In this document: one piece after another, positions 52,676-52,696 of the stretch | Position numbering within the stretch: the stretch's first letter is position 1 | Layout of the letters: every line of letters starts with the position of its first letter | DNA from: Candidatus Hydrogenedentota bacterium | GTDB taxonomy: Bacteria; Hydrogenedentota; Hydrogenedentia; Hydrogenedentales; JAEUWI01 | NCBI GenBank assembly: GCA_016791475.1 | Contig: JAEUWI010000051.1 | Location: forward strand, 1-52,696 | DNA: 52,696 nucleotides | Reading direction: 5' to 3' | Position numbers and translations under genes: made by a program | The notes under the pieces: model-generated | What the model saw: only the letters and a program-made list of their open reading frames with translations | The model's database searches: none | Told to the model about the DNA's origin: nothing

Positions 52676-52696
52676 TTTTGATGCGGATTTTTGGGC

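Overview
The window is about 52.7 kb of high-GC bacterial DNA. It carries roughly 31 convincing protein genes on both strands, the RNase P RNA gene and many repeat-rich intergenic stretches. No tRNA, rRNA, CRISPR array or complete insertion sequence was recognised. Paired DUF1800/DUF1501 proteins, a DUF1559-type pseudopilin, an ECF sigma factor fused to extracytoplasmic domains, several Tat-exported proteins, a (Gly-Glu)n linker and much secreted carbohydrate- and peptide-degrading machinery suggest a free-living heterotroph of the PVC/Planctomycetes/Hydrogenedentes type. That placement is inference from gene content, not phylogeny.

Layout. 1-8.0 kb: three exported proteins (a glycosidase-like TIM-barrel protein, a six-hairpin-like protein and a Tat-exported beta-propeller) and the magnesium transporter MgtE, separated by 7-bp and 9-bp tandem arrays. 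7.9-9.0 kb: a MarR regulator with a probable leaderless promoter, and DoxX. 9.3-12.3 kb: a frameshifted membrane-tethered ECF sigma factor gene and a truncated cytochrome c peroxidase-like remnant, followed by about 1 kb with no recognisable gene. 13.3-16.0 kb: an LutC-like gene translationally coupled to a fused LutB/LutA-like gene for lactate oxidation. 16.4-20.2 kb: sialidase, N-acetylneuraminate lyase-like enzyme and a GntR/FCD regulator, with a 323-bp tandem duplication and an inverted-repeat element between them. 20.7-27.5 kb: HEAT-repeat protein, rnpB, a PTS enzyme I-like protein, a pseudopilin, an enoyl-CoA hydratase and an SGNH hydrolase. 27.7-32.4 kb: a tight operon of two alpha/beta hydrolases around an M1 aminopeptidase. 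32.5-38.1 kb: a hybrid kinase with two receivers, a radical SAM protein, and a CheC-like phosphatase coupled to a PAS-kinase-receiver protein. 38.4-42.6 kb: heparinase II/III-like lyase, macrodomain protein, two small membrane proteins and a Tat-exported aldo/keto reductase. 42.9-51.7 kb: the DUF1800/DUF1501 pair and an 1,814-residue secreted modular protein. The right edge holds a small membrane protein that is probably a cut or shifted fragment.

Several genes plausibly form one nutritional strategy: extracellular glycosidases, sialidase and heparinase-like lyase release sugars; the lyase channels sialic acid; an aminopeptidase and hydrolases process peptides and esters; LutABC-like proteins oxidise lactate. 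The window also has unusual non-coding structure: composite inverted tandem arrays around one gene, a microhomology-bounded duplication, a pair of covarying hairpins, and palindromes inside promoter spacers.
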